A stretch of 64,000 nt of DNA from Gemmatimonadaceae bacterium (GTDB lineage Bacteria > Gemmatimonadota > Gemmatimonadetes > Gemmatimonadales > Gemmatimonadaceae): NCBI GenBank assembly GCA_040882285.1, contig JBBEBQ010000010.1:270147-334146 (forward strand). Direction: 5' to 3'. The notes beneath the pieces are model-generated. The model made no database searches, had not been told where the DNA came from, and saw only the letters and a list, made by a program, of their open reading frames with translations. Each line of letters opens with the position of its first letter. The stretch's first letter is position 1. The position numbers and the translations under genes are program-made. Shown here piece by piece: positions 49,910 to 58,798 of this stretch.

Positions 49910-50805
49910 CGGCTCCGCTGACGCACGGTCAGGCGGCGGAGGAGATCGAAGCCGTCGCCCTCGGCATCGCCCCGGACGATCTGTCCCAGGAAGTGGTGGC
50001 GCACGCCGCGGGCTGCCCGGAGTGCGCCGCAGAGCTGGGCAGCTTCTATCGCGTCGCCGCCTCGCTCTCGGCTCTGATCCCCGAGCGGGAGCTGAACCGG
50101 GGGCATTCCGCGGGCATCAAGTCACGGCTGGTCGCGAGGACGGGCGGGAAGGACGCGGCCACGCCGCGCCGCCCGGTGCGGGTCGAGCCGGCGCGGTCAC
50201 CCGAGCCCCGCGCTCCGGCTGCCAGACCGTCGCGGGTCGAGTCCGAGCCGGTCCGGGAGCGGCTGGACCGGAGCAGCATGCCGATCTGGATCGCGGTGGT
50301 GGCGACGCTGATCGCCGTGGGCTCGATCGCCGCGATGTTGAACTCGCGGGGCGAGCGCGACTCGCTGGCGGACGGTGGAGCGACGGAGTCCGCGGTCGAC
50401 GACTCGCGCGTGGCGGAGCTGGAGCAGGCCGTCGCCCAGCGCGACACGACGATCGCGTCGGTGACCGGGCCGGGCGTGCGGATCATCAGCCTGTACAACC
50501 GTGAGGCGCGCGAGCCGCTGGCGCGCATGTTCTGGGACAGGCGGAGCGACCGGTGGACGCTGTTCGTCTACAGCCTGCGGCAGCCGCGTCCGGGGAGGGT
50601 CTTCCAGGTCTGGCTGGGCACCGACGACGGCCGTGTCGCGCTCGGCACCTTCCGGCCGGGCGCCGATGGGACCGGGACGTTCAGCACGGAGCATCGGCTC
50701 GCGCTCGCCGCGCTGAACACGGTGTCGATCAGTGAGGAGGAGGACCTGGGCGGCGGCGCCCGGTCGCCGACGGGTCCGGTGGTCCTGGCCGGGGCGCTCC
50801 GCTGA
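49906..50805 (+). CDS. RskA-type anti-sigma factor
   Basis: A 299-residue membrane anti-sigma. N-terminal anti-sigma domain with a zinc-binding HAAGCPECAAE (about 29-39), a Pro/Arg-rich linker, one membrane helix (about 125-141, MPIWIAVVATLIAVGSIAAM), a coiled coil (VAELEQAVAQRDTTIASV) and the RskA C-terminal beta domain (about 186-299; RDTTIASV..GVRIISLYN, VYSLRQPRPGRVFQVWLG, PTGPVVLAG). GTG start overlaps the sigma stop. It should hold the sigma factor until proteolysis. Confidence 0.92.
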   Translation: MTAPLTHGQAAEEIEAVALGIAPDDLSQEVVAHAAGCPECAAELGSFYRVAASLSALIPERELNRGHSAGIKSRLVARTGGKDAATPRRPVRVEPARSPEPRAPAARPSRVESEPVRERLDRSSMPIWIAVVATLIAVGSIAAMLNSRGERDSLADGGATESAVDDSRVAELEQAVAQRDTTIASVTGPGVRIISLYNREAREPLARMFWDRRSDRWTLFVYSLRQPRPGRVFQVWLGTDDGRVALGTFRPGADGTGTFSTEHRLALAALNTVSISEEEDLGGGARSPTGPVVLAGALR

Positions 50806-50826
50806 TCTAGCTGTCGGGCGCGGTTC

Positions 50827-51135
50827 GTGCAAAACGCACATCTGCACATGACACGACGCGAGGGTAACGAGCGGGCGGCGGCGATCAGGCTGACGTCCGG
50901 CATCCACCCCGAGACCGCGCGGCGGGTACTCGAGCGCTGCCTCGCGGGCGACCTGCCGCCGTCGTCCGCGCTGCGCGAGCTGCTGGAGATGACGGAGGAG
51001 CCGGAGCGGGTGCGGTCGCTGGTGGATCAGGTGACGGACCGCGCGGCGGAGCTTTCCCGCGCGGGCGACCGGTTACTGCAGGACCGGGTGGACGAGCTGA
51101 CGCAGCTCGTGGTCGAGCCGGAAAAATATCACTGA
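50827..51135 (+). CDS. Small helical protein, unknown function
   Basis: A 102-residue (or 95 from ATG 50848) charged helical protein: GIHPETARRVLERCLAGDLP, PSSALRELLEMTEEPERVRS, then a coiled-coil-like DRAAELSRAGDRLLQDRVDE. No known family. It lies 21 bases after the anti-sigma gene on the same strand, so it may share the transcript. Its 3' end overlaps a convergent membrane gene by 7 bases. Confidence 0.55.
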   Translation: MQNAHLHMTRREGNERAAAIRLTSGIHPETARRVLERCLAGDLPPSSALRELLEMTEEPERVRSLVDQVTDRAAELSRAGDRLLQDRVDELTQLVVEPEKYH

Positions 51136-51359
51136 TCCCTCCGCTCGCCGCGCCGCCGGTCGCCGCGCCGCGGCCGGTACCAGCGGACTGTGAAGAAGAA
51201 CGCCAGCGCGGCCAGGATCCAGTAGCCGGGAATCAGGAGCTCGCGGGCGGCCGGCACCGTCCGGCCGATCCAGTACAGGCCCGCGGCGATGAGCAGCCCC
51301 GCCAGCCAGAACCTCACCAGGCCGCCGGTCCGCCTAGTCGTCACATCGAGTCGTCGCAT
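51129..51359 (-). CDS. Small two-helix membrane protein
   Basis: A 76-residue protein with two membrane segments (about 16-31, VRFWLAGLLIAAGLYW, and 43-59, IPGYWILAALAFFFTV) and an Arg-rich tail (RPRRGDRRRGERRD), so both ends face the cytoplasm. No known family. It is convergent with the previous gene and its coding potential rests on composition only. Confidence 0.55.
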   Translation of the reverse strand: MRRLDVTTRRTGGLVRFWLAGLLIAAGLYWIGRTVPAARELLIPGYWILAALAFFFTVRWYRPRRGDRRRGERRDQ

Positions 51360-51553
51360 GGCCGCCGTCGTTGAAGGGACCGTTTCCGTTCGATCGGCAT
51401 AGAAGTCATGGTAATGCGGTGCGGATGCTCTGGTGGCCGGGGCTGTACGGCTCCGGGGCGCGTCCGATTGCTTTGGCGGTTTCCAGTCATAGCTTCAATT
51501 TCGCATACGACACCCGGACCTCGAGCTCTCCTCATCATATGGTGGCATTGCGC

Positions 51554-53599
51554 ATGAGCGTTTTTTCCGCGACGAGAGTGCTCGTTGCCGCTGGTCTGAT
51601 GTTTACGGCTGCGTGCGGTGGGGGGGATGGTCCTACGCCGCCGGCCGGGCCGGCTTCGGTCGATCTGGTGCCGACCGGCAGTCTGCGGCTGTTTGTCATC
51701 GGAGAGACGGTCCAGCTCACGGCCACGCCCAAGGATGGTTCGGGCAATCCGGTCTCTGCGCCTGTCTCGTGGACGTCGGGCAACCAGGCGGTCGCGACGG
51801 TCAGTGGCTCCGGACTGGTAACGGCTACGGGATTCGGCACGACGACGATCCGGGCCACCGCGGGCACGGTGTTCAAGGAAACTTCTATTCTCGTGCAGGC
51901 GGCGGTGACCGAACAGTCGTTCAACGTGAACGCGGTGCAGTCGTGCAGCGACCCGATCATGGCGTCCGCCAGGCTCGAGGCCACGTCCGCCCACCTGTTG
52001 ATCTACGCCGACGTCAACAACCCGCCGAATGGATTCACGACGGCCGATTACGAGGCGTTCGCGGCGTCGTTCGAGAGTCTCGTCTGGCCCGTGCTCACCG
52101 AGAATTTCGGGGAGCCCGCCGACATAGACAACAACGCGAGGGTGATCGCGCTGTTCACCCGCGCGGTCAACGAGCTCACCGAAGCCGGCTCGACGGGCGT
52201 GGTGGGCGGGTTCTTTTTCGGGCGCGACCTGTTCCCGAAAACCGCCGGCGGAGGGCTTCCGGCCTGCTCGGCGAGCAACGTAGCCGAGATGTTCTATCTG
52301 CTCGTGCCGGATCCGACCGGCTCGATCAATCAAAATCCCCGGTCGGTGGATGATGTCAGACGCATCACCGTTGGCGTGATCGGGCACGAGATGCAGCATC
52401 TCATCAACTCCTCCCGGCGCCTGTTCATCACTCAGGGGGCGCTGTGGCCGGAGACCATTTACATGGAAGAGGGGCTGTCGCACATCGCCGAGGAGCTTCT
52501 ATTCTACGACGCCAGCGGGGACGCGCAGCCCAGGATGAACCTGGGGGCGAACGAGATCCGGGCCACGGAGCCGCGACGGCAGGCGTTCAACCTATTCGGG
52601 ATCTCCAACGCCGTGCGGTTCAGGAATTACCTCAGGACCCCGCACAACAACTCGCCGTACGAGAAGGGTGATGATCTCGAGACTCGTGGAGCCGCCTGGT
52701 CGTTCCTGCGGTATCTCGCCGATCGCATCGGTTCGACCGCCGTCACTGAGTCGACGTGCGCGGCGCCGGTATCGCTCGCGCTGGGCGGACGGTGCCGCAT
52801 AGACGGTGCCGCCGCGGCCCAGTTCGATGTCGCACCGGGCGCGAGCCTGGGCGAGTTCACGATCGTCGCCTTCGCGGCGGACATTCCCGCGACGGGTAGC
52901 GGCCCGACTGCGACGGACGGGACGATGACCACGACAGCCAGCGCGACTTCGAGTATCGCGGTCACGGGACCGCCTAACCCCTCGGCGGCCCCGGCTGGCG
53001 CGCGGCTCTCGACGTTCGCTGCGGGGAGCCTTGGACCGGGCAGCGGGGTGCAGCTCGACTACACGGTCCACGACAGGCTGCGCCGGCTGGAACGCCGCGA
53101 CTTGCCGAGCCGGGTCCCCGCAGCGCGCGCGGCGTACGCCAATCGGGCGCACACGGGTCCGCGGTTTTATTCGGCTCCCGCAACCGCGCCGTCCATGGCG
53201 GTGCTCGTCGTCGAGCCTATATGGGCACAGCTCGTTAAGAACTCGGTTGACACCGGCATGGTGAACCTGCGTAACAGGTTCGACCCGAATATCACCGGAG
53301 CCGCGAAGGACTGGGCGGTCGCGAACTACGTGGACGACATCGGGCTCAGCGGCCTTCTCGCGCAGTACACGCACCCGAGCTGGAACTTCAGGACGCTCCT
53401 GCCGGAGATCAATGATCCGAATGTGTATCCGCTCAAGGTCAACAGCCTTACCGAGGCGACGTCTCTGACGATGACCAATGGGGGTGCGGCCTACTACAGG
53501 CTGGGCGTGGCGGCGGGAACGACGAGCACGGTGCGATTCACGGTCAACAATGGCGTACCGACCGACAGGCTCAGGCTGGTCGTGGTGCGGACAAAGTAG
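51554..53599 (+). CDS. Ig-like domain metallopeptidase lipoprotein (M30-like)
   Basis: A 681-residue lipoprotein (signal RVLVAAGLMFTAACGGGD) with a BIG2 bacterial Ig-like domain (about 35-110; VDLVPTGSLRLFVIGETVQL, VATVSGSGLVTA) and a zincin domain holding HEMQH (in IGHEMQHLINSSRRL) with a following YMEEGLSHIAEEL, the hyicolysin/M30 pattern. The C-terminal ~200 residues look beta-rich and unassigned. It should act outside the cytoplasm on proteins. ATG 51554 starts the signal; Met 5 codons upstream is also possible. A perfect terminator follows. Confidence 0.85.
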   Translation: MSVFSATRVLVAAGLMFTAACGGGDGPTPPAGPASVDLVPTGSLRLFVIGETVQLTATPKDGSGNPVSAPVSWTSGNQAVATVSGSGLVTATGFGTTTIRATAGTVFKETSILVQAAVTEQSFNVNAVQSCSDPIMASARLEATSAHLLIYADVNNPPNGFTTADYEAFAASFESLVWPVLTENFGEPADIDNNARVIALFTRAVNELTEAGSTGVVGGFFFGRDLFPKTAGGGLPACSASNVAEMFYLLVPDPTGSINQNPRSVDDVRRITVGVIGHEMQHLINSSRRLFITQGALWPETIYMEEGLSHIAEELLFYDASGDAQPRMNLGANEIRATEPRRQAFNLFGISNAVRFRNYLRTPHNNSPYEKGDDLETRGAAWSFLRYLADRIGSTAVTESTCAAPVSLALGGRCRIDGAAAAQFDVAPGASLGEFTIVAFAADIPATGSGPTATDGTMTTTASATSSIAVTGPPNPSAAPAGARLSTFAAGSLGPGSGVQLDYTVHDRLRRLERRDLPSRVPAARAAYANRAHTGPRFYSAPATAPSMAVLVVEPIWAQLVKNSVDTGMVNLRNRFDPNITGAAKDWAVANYVDDIGLSGLLAQYTHPSWNFRTLLPEINDPNVYPLKVNSLTEATSLTMTNGGAAYYRLGVAAGTTSTVRFTVNNGVPTDRLRLVVVRTK

Positions 53600-53622
53600 G
53601 GAGAGCGGGGGAGATTTTCGAG

Positions 53623-53656
53623 AAACAGCCGGGCTCGCGCCCGGCTGTTTTTTTTT
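53623..53656 (+). terminator. Intrinsic terminator of the Ig-like metallopeptidase
   Basis: A perfect 12-bp stem AAACAGCCGGGC / GCCCGGCTGTTT with a TCGC loop is followed by six more T. It starts 24 bases after the stop codon. Confidence 0.95.
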
Positions 53657-53762
53657 GGCGCGGTGTGCGTTCACCGTCGTTCCGTTTTGCGTGAGGACGT
53701 AACGGCGGAAGGTTGTTGAGCGACGAGGCTGCGACTACAGCTTACCGCGCATAGAATTCGGG

Positions 53763-54317
53763 GTGATGAAGCGAGCGAACAGTGATTGGGGGGCCTTGGC
53801 GCGCACGGCGGTGCGTGCGGACGGCGCGGCGCGGTGCAGGCGGTGTCTCGGGCTCACGCAGTCCGATTTCGCCGACGCGGTGGGAGTGGGGCGGGTGACG
53901 GTGGCGCGGTGGGAGACGGGAGTCATCCGCCCGACTGCTCGGCACGTGTCCGCGATGCTCGATCTGCTCGCCGGGATGGTGACGAAGTCGCGCGTGCGGG
54001 GCGCCGAGAACGGCGAGCTGCGCGAGCGGTTCGCGGCGGTGGTGCTGTTCGGCGCGCGCACGCGGCTCGCGCCGGCGGCGTGGCGGGAGCTGCTGGATCT
54101 GCCCGCGAACGCGCTCGGGGGAGTGCCGACGGCGGAAGGGCGGGATGGCCGGCAGCTCGCTTCCGGGTATGACGTTGGGTTGTGGATAGAGCGGAAGCTC
54201 AGGCGGAAGAACCCTCGGCTCGCGGTCGAAGGTGACGGTGCGCGGGAGATCGGAGAGCGGCGGTTGATGAGCGAGATCGTGTTTTTCGCCGAAGGGCTGC
54301 GGGGGAAGAGCGGGTAA
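53763..54317 (+). CDS. XRE-family helix-turn-helix protein
   Basis: A 184-residue regulator with an XRE-type HTH at about 25-70 (RCLGLTQSDFADAVGVGRVT, VARWETGVIRPTARHVSAML). The C-terminal part (about 75-184) is helical with an Arg-rich end and has no named domain. Start GTG 53763 or ATG 53766. No toxin or phage partner is next to it. The TAA stop is 4 bases before a GCTGCGT array. Confidence 0.8.
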   Translation: MMKRANSDWGALARTAVRADGAARCRRCLGLTQSDFADAVGVGRVTVARWETGVIRPTARHVSAMLDLLAGMVTKSRVRGAENGELRERFAAVVLFGARTRLAPAAWRELLDLPANALGGVPTAEGRDGRQLASGYDVGLWIERKLRRKNPRLAVEGDGAREIGERRLMSEIVFFAEGLRGKSG

Positions 54318-54321
54318 CCGC

Positions 54322-54377
54322 GCTGCGTGCTGCGTGCTGCGTGCTGCGTGCTGCGTGCTGCGTGCTGCGTGCTGCGT
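54322..54377 (+). repeat. GCTGCGT tandem array (8 units)
   Basis: Eight perfect head-to-tail 7-bp GCTGCGT units start 4 bases after the XRE stop and are followed by GCTAACTGC and AGCCAAC-type units (54378-54428). The copy number is likely variable between strains. Confidence 0.95.
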
Positions 54378-54428
54378 GCTAACTGCAACAGCCAACAGCT
54401 AACTGCTAACAGCCAATAGCTAACAGCC
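54378..54428. repeat. AGCCAAY/AGCTAAC heptamer stretch upstream of tRNA-Cys
   Basis: Units AACAGCC, AACAGCT, AACTGCT, AACAGCC, AATAGCT run directly into each other after the GCTGCGT array. No opposite arm is seen, so this copy is one-sided. Confidence 0.75.
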
Positions 54429-54461
54429 TCCTTCCCGCTATTTTACGTATTCCCCACACAC

Positions 54462-54533
54462 GGCGCGGTAGCCAAGTGGTAAGGCAGCGGTCTGCAAAAC
54501 CGCTATTCGCCGGTTCGATTCCGGCCCGCGCCT
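54462..54533 (+). tRNA. tRNA-Cys (GCA anticodon)
   Basis: 72 bases without encoded CCA. Acceptor GGCGCGG / CCGCGCC with discriminator T, D arm GCC..GGC, anticodon stem GCGGT / ACCGC with loop CTGCAAA (anticodon GCA), T arm GCCGG-TTCGATT-CCGGC. The discriminator U is the known identity base for cysteine. Confidence 0.96.
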
Positions 54534-54535
54534 CT

Positions 54536-54688
54536 TTGACGGTTACAGAGTGGTTCAGTAGCCCCGAGAATCTCGCGAAGTTTCGGCATGAGATTGCCGA
54601 CGTCGTTATTTACGCGCTGCTGCTTGCCAATTCTGTCGGGATAGAGGTGCCCTCCGCCGTGCGGGACAAGCTGCTACTGAATTCTTGA
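54536..54688 (+). pseudogene. Truncated MazG-like nucleotide pyrophosphohydrolase
   Basis: The frame after tRNA-Cys encodes about 50 residues, from TTG 54536 to TGA 54688. The segment EIADVVIYALLLANSVGIEV, then AVRDKLLLN, matches the last two helices of MazG-like all-alpha NTP pyrophosphatases (EExxD-type ELADVLIYLLLLAD). The N-terminal half with the EExxE site is missing, so the gene is cut off exactly at the tRNA 3' end. It may be a remnant left by an integration event at the tRNA. Confidence 0.7.
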
Positions 54689-54936
54689 ACTTTCTTCGTG
54701 AAGACCCCGTGATGGGTTGGTTCATATTCTTTGCATTACTGGTAACTGTTGTGCCGGCAGCATCGGTGCTCTGGCGCAGGATATCTAGGCGTGACCAGGT
54801 GGAAGTGAAAAAGCAGACAGCTCCTGAAAGAAAATCGACACACTTCGGAAACCGGACGGAAGTTGTCATCCTGTTCGTCGGGTTTATGCTTCTGCTGGCC
54901 GTAATCGGCTGGATACGCAGCACCTTTTTTGGATAA
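54685..54936 (+). CDS. Small two-helix membrane protein, possibly acquired
   Basis: An 83-residue protein (TTG 54685; ATG 54712 would give 74 residues) with membrane helices at about 11-29 (WFIFFALLVTVVPAASVLW) and 60-78 (VVILFVGFMLLLAVIGWIR) and a basic loop between. Its AT content is visibly higher than neighbours. No known family. Adjacent to the truncated MazG-like gene and tRNA-Cys, it may belong to the same foreign fragment. Confidence 0.55.
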   Translation: MNFLREDPVMGWFIFFALLVTVVPAASVLWRRISRRDQVEVKKQTAPERKSTHFGNRTEVVILFVGFMLLLAVIGWIRSTFFG

Positions 54937-54989
54937 CTTGGCAAGCTTGGGCAGAGCGAAGCGAAATCCGCCCCGCGCGCGGCCGCTAG

Positions 54990-55742
54990 CTAGGGACCGA
55001 GACTAGCTCGTAGCACGTAGATCACCCACGGCGCGATCGCCGTCTCGCTGATCCAGCTCTGCCCGTCGTCGGGCCTGCCCAGCGGCGTGAATCGCGCGAC
55101 GAGCTCGAGCTCCGCGGCAGCGAAGAGCGCGAGATAGTCCTCGTGGAACCAGATGAGGTCGACGACCGGCCGCCGGTCGGGGACGTCCTGCATGACGATG
55201 CGCACAGGGTCCCCGCTCTTCGCGTCGCGATTGTCAGGAAAATCGCGCGTGGTGAACGAGGCCCACTCGTGCATGTAGATGTCGGGTGTGGACCCGAGCA
55301 GGATGATTCGCCCGCCGGGGCCGAGGAGCCGCCGAAGCCCGTGCAGCAAGTCGCGCCGTCTGCTCACGCCCGGGATGTTGTCGAACGCGAACGTCGACAG
55401 GACGAGATCGAAGCGGCCGGGCGCGAGCGCGCTGAAGTCACCGTCTTCGACCCTGTGATAGCTCCCGGCGGGGTCGAGCTTCCGAGCGAGCTCGACCATC
55501 TTCGCCGAGATGTCGATGCCGGTCGTGTCGAATCCGAGCTGCTTCAGGAACCGTGTGGACCGCCCGGCACCGCAGCCGAAGTCCAATGCCTCGCGCCCGG
55601 TGACGTGCCCGGCGATGATCGCCGGCAGGTCGCGGTAGGCGAGGAAGTACGTACCGGGGAAATCGAGCGCCGCGTAGGCAAGGGCCCGCGCGTCGTCGTC
55701 GTACACGTTCGAGAAGTGGCCCTCGTCTCCCTGCATGACCAA
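54990..55742 (-). CDS. Class I SAM-dependent methyltransferase
   Basis: A 250-residue methyltransferase with the Rossmann SAM site: ALDFGCGAGRSTRFLKQLGF (motif I), TGIDISAKMVELAR (motif II), and FDLVLSTFAFDNI (motif IV). The C-terminal lobe (about 160-250) is a small-molecule cap. It is close to Ubi/UbiE-like and methyltransferase-11 types; substrate unknown. A GTG start at 55742 is used; a few residues more or less are possible. Confidence 0.88.
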   Translation of the reverse strand: MVMQGDEGHFSNVYDDDARALAYAALDFPGTYFLAYRDLPAIIAGHVTGREALDFGCGAGRSTRFLKQLGFDTTGIDISAKMVELARKLDPAGSYHRVEDGDFSALAPGRFDLVLSTFAFDNIPGVSRRRDLLHGLRRLLGPGGRIILLGSTPDIYMHEWASFTTRDFPDNRDAKSGDPVRIVMQDVPDRRPVVDLIWFHEDYLALFAAAELELVARFTPLGRPDDGQSWISETAIAPWVIYVLRASLGP

Positions 55743-55807
55743 TAAGATGACCGGTTACAATCTCCGGGAAAGTTGCAGTTCCCTTTCGGTTCCCTCGAAG
55801 CCTGCCA

Positions 55808-55843
55808 ACAAAAAAAGCCCCTGCCGCCAACCACTCGGCAGGG
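55808..55843 (-). terminator. Intrinsic terminator of the cytochrome gene
   Basis: On the minus strand CCCTGCCG (55843-55836) pairs with CGGCAGGG (55826-55819), followed by GCTTTTTTT. It lies 139 bases after the di-haem cytochrome stop and 66 bases before the methyltransferase start. Confidence 0.88.
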
Positions 55844-55981
55844 ACTTTCACCAACCCCTGGTAGCAGGACGCGGCTGCCATGATCCGCGTCACAAGCATC
55901 CGGAGCTGCTACCTACGCGTGCTCTGATCTATGGGCTGGCGATGATGTTCCTGGTCCAGTGCCGGTTGCTCCCGAGCCACG

Positions 55982-57247
55982 TCACAACGATTTCAGGAAT
56001 TGAACGAGGTCGCCCTGCTGCGACGCGCTCAAGCCGAGGCGGCGAACGTTGTTGTAATGCGCGACCACGGCGTCGAGCGTCGCGGCGCTTCCATCGTGGA
56101 AATAGGGCGGATGTTGCCAGAGCCCGCGAAGTGGCGTGGTGCGATACCGCTTGTTGGCCGTGCGCATCGCATACGCGGCGCTCATGCCGGTCTCCGACGG
56201 ATCGTGCAGCACGCCGGAATTGTTGTCGGTCCCGGTCGCGCCGACGTGGCACGACGCGCAATTCGCATTGAAGACCAATCTTCCGCGCGCGGCCGCCGCG
56301 GCGTCGAAGCTCCCGGCCGGCGGCGCGGGCGTCTGCAGGCTGTGCTGGTACGCCCGCAGCGCGGCGAGCTTGGGCGCCACGAGGTCCGGCGACTGCCGTA
56401 TGTCGATCCCGACTCGCGGGTCGGAGAAGTTGCCGCGCCCGTGTAGCTGCGTGATCGCTACGTACGCGTTCCAGTAGGAGATAGGTCCTTCCGCGGTGAA
56501 CGTCACGTTGCGGGTGGAAGCCAGGCCGTACGCGGGTGGGAGGACGAGCGGCGTGCTCTTGCCGTCGAAGTTGAAGCGCGGATCGTACTTGCCGGGGCCC
56601 CATGAGCCATACACCGCCTTTTGCGCGGGGGTGATCGCGGGCGAGAGTGATATGATCGCTCCCACGTTCAGATCCCTATTCGGCGAGCCATCCATCCGCC
56701 GGCCGATTCCCCGTGCGAACGAGTTGTCCACGGTCGAATGGCATAGCGCGCACGTGATCCCGAGGCGGACGAGCGTGTCGCGGCCGCCCACCGTGTTCAC
56801 CGCTCCTTTGAGTCCAACGACGGCGTTCAGCTTCAGGAGCGTCACCGTCGTGGCCGGGCTGTTGAGGTCGACCTGACCTGCCTTGATTGCCTGGGCAACG
56901 TCCGGCGGAATCGCTTCGGCATCCACTTTCAGCCCGACGGACAGCGCGGTGTTGGGGCTGACCGATTTCTGCACGACTTCGTGCATGCGCGCCGTGTCGG
57001 TCCAGAATTGCTCGTCGCCGAAAGTCTCGAAACGGAAAATGTCCCGTCCCGCTGCGATCGTCTGCGGCGACATGTTGCCCGGCACGTCGAAGCCGGTGGG
57101 CGCGGATGCGGCCCCGGGCTGCGCCGCGGTGCAACCGGCGACCGCTCCGCCGACGACGAGCAGGAAGAGAGTCGTAACGATGATTGTGCGACCGGACCAG
57201 CGCGAATGTGTCCGCTCGATGCTCACGTCACTGCTCCTTGGCGACAT
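55982..57247 (-). CDS. Di-haem cytochrome c peroxidase-like lipoprotein
   Basis: A 421-residue exported protein (helix about 20-37, lipobox VAGCT, Cys39) with two haem-c motifs, CALCH (166-170) and CASCH (330-334). The two-domain MauG/CCP layout is clear, and PRVGIDIRQSPDLVAPKL separates the domains. TPLRGLWQHPPYFHDGSAAT is the C-terminal CCP motif. It could reduce peroxide or oxidise a small molecule in the periplasm. No MauG-substrate gene is nearby. Confidence 0.88.
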   Translation of the reverse strand: MSPRSSDVSIERTHSRWSGRTIIVTTLFLLVVGGAVAGCTAAQPGAASAPTGFDVPGNMSPQTIAAGRDIFRFETFGDEQFWTDTARMHEVVQKSVSPNTALSVGLKVDAEAIPPDVAQAIKAGQVDLNSPATTVTLLKLNAVVGLKGAVNTVGGRDTLVRLGITCALCHSTVDNSFARGIGRRMDGSPNRDLNVGAIISLSPAITPAQKAVYGSWGPGKYDPRFNFDGKSTPLVLPPAYGLASTRNVTFTAEGPISYWNAYVAITQLHGRGNFSDPRVGIDIRQSPDLVAPKLAALRAYQHSLQTPAPPAGSFDAAAAARGRLVFNANCASCHVGATGTDNNSGVLHDPSETGMSAAYAMRTANKRYRTTPLRGLWQHPPYFHDGSAATLDAVVAHYNNVRRLGLSASQQGDLVQFLKSL

Positions 57248-57410
57248 TTTCGAGCGAACTGTACCCGGAAGCGACCGGTTCGCGCTTGCCCGCGAGTGAC
57301 GGCTTAGGACGTAAGTGACGGGGAGTCCTGCTCTCGATTATGGTTGGTGGTTCGCGCGGCGAGTCGTGGAGGGCGTCGCGTGAGCCACGAACCATGCACG
57401 AGGAACCGTC

Positions 57411-58781
57411 TTGCGTCCCAGCCGGAGTGAATACGGCGCGCTGATCTCGCTCGCTACGCCCATCGTCGTCGTCCAGGTCGGACTGATGACGATGGGCGTG
57501 GTGGACGCGATCATGGCGGGACGGTTCTCCGCGGAAGCGCTCGCCGCCACCGCGATCGGGAACTTCTACTTCTTCGTGGTCGCGATCTTCGGCATGGGCG
57601 TGCTGCTCGTGCTCGATCCGCTCATCGCGCAGGCGGTGGGCGCGCGCGACGAGACGGGGATAGCGCTCGCGGTCCAGCGCGGGCTGCTGCTCGCGCTCGT
57701 GCTTAGTGCCGTGCTCGGCGCGCTGATGCTGCCGGCGGAAGGAGTGCTGCGCGCTCTCCGGCAGCCGGACGAGCTGGTGCCGCTGGCCGCGCGGTACGTG
57801 CTGATTTGTCTGCCCAGCCTCCTTCCCTTCAACGCGTTCCTCGTCTTCCGGCAGCTGCTGCAGGCGCTCGGCCTGACGCGCGCGATCGTCGCGACGATCC
57901 TGCTGTGCAACCTCGCGAACGTCGGGCTCAACTGGGCACTCATCTTCGGGAACCTCGGGTTTCCGCCGCTCGGGGTGACGGGCGCGGCGCTGGCGACGTC
58001 GATTTCCCGCACGCTGCTCGTCCTGGTTCTCCTGGCTCTCGCGTGGCGGCGGCTGCGACCGTACGTGCGGCCGTTGCGGCGGCAGGCTCTCGAGCGCGCG
58101 CCGCTCGCGCGGATGCTGCGCCTCGGACTTCCGATAGGCGCGCAGCACGAGCTGGAAGTGTCGTACTTCGGCGGACTGATCCTGCTCATGGGACTGCTCG
58201 GGATCGTATCTGTCGCCGCGCATCAGGCCGCCATCAATCTCGCGTCGCTGACGTTCATGGTTCCGGTGGGCGTGGGCTCGGCGACCGCGGTGTTCGTCGG
58301 ACGCGCGGTCGGGGCGCGGGACGAGCCGGCGGTGCGCCGGTACGCGGTCGCGGGACTGGTGTGCGGCGTCGGGTTCATGTGCCTCGCCGCGGCTGTGTTC
58401 CTGCTCTTTCCCTTCGGGCTCGCCGGCCTCTACTCGCGGGACCAGGAAGTGATCGCGCTCGCCGCGGGGCTGATTCCGATCGCGGGGCTGTTCCAGGTGT
58501 TCGACGGAACGCAGGTGGTATCCGCCGGTATCCTGCGGGGAATCGGCGACACGCGCTTTCCCATGATCGCGGCCGCGCTGGGCTTCTGGCTCGTCGGGCT
58601 GCCGCTGAGCTTGCTGCTCGGTTTCGGCGCGCGGCTGGGCGCGGAAGGGCTGTGGTGGGGATCGCTCGTCGCGCTGATGATGGTGGCGGCGCTGCTGCTT
58701 TACAGAGTGCGGATGCGGCTGCGCCGCAGTATGGAGCGAGTGATCATCGACCACAGGGAGCCGTTAGCTAATAGCCAATAG
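57411..58781 (+). CDS. MATE-family multidrug efflux transporter
   Basis: A 456-residue membrane protein with 12 predicted helices and MATE features: TPIVVVQVGLMTMGVVDAIM, ATAIGNFYFFVVAIFGMGVL, VPVGVGSATAVFVGRAVGAR. It is a Na+/H+-driven exporter of cationic compounds. TTG 57411 is the first start; an ATG later in the first helix would cut it. The last residues (LANSQ) and the TAG stop are within the AGCCAAY repeat. Confidence 0.92.
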   Translation: MRPSRSEYGALISLATPIVVVQVGLMTMGVVDAIMAGRFSAEALAATAIGNFYFFVVAIFGMGVLLVLDPLIAQAVGARDETGIALAVQRGLLLALVLSAVLGALMLPAEGVLRALRQPDELVPLAARYVLICLPSLLPFNAFLVFRQLLQALGLTRAIVATILLCNLANVGLNWALIFGNLGFPPLGVTGAALATSISRTLLVLVLLALAWRRLRPYVRPLRRQALERAPLARMLRLGLPIGAQHELEVSYFGGLILLMGLLGIVSVAAHQAAINLASLTFMVPVGVGSATAVFVGRAVGARDEPAVRRYAVAGLVCGVGFMCLAAAVFLLFPFGLAGLYSRDQEVIALAAGLIPIAGLFQVFDGTQVVSAGILRGIGDTRFPMIAAALGFWLVGLPLSLLLGFGARLGAEGLWWGSLVALMMVAALLLYRVRMRLRRSMERVIIDHREPLANSQ

Positions 58782-58797
58782 CCAACAGCCAATAGCT
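58763..58797. repeat. AGCCAAY heptamer array between convergent genes
   Basis: TTAGCTAATAGCCAATAGCC continues to AACAGCCAATAGC. It contains the MATE stop codon and ends just before the transglycosylase stop (58799-58801). Confidence 0.85.
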
Positions 58798-58798
58798 G

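Noticed and set aside
50019-50504. Frames inside the anti-sigma gene on either strand
   Set aside because: They overlap the RskA-type gene completely and show shadow composition.
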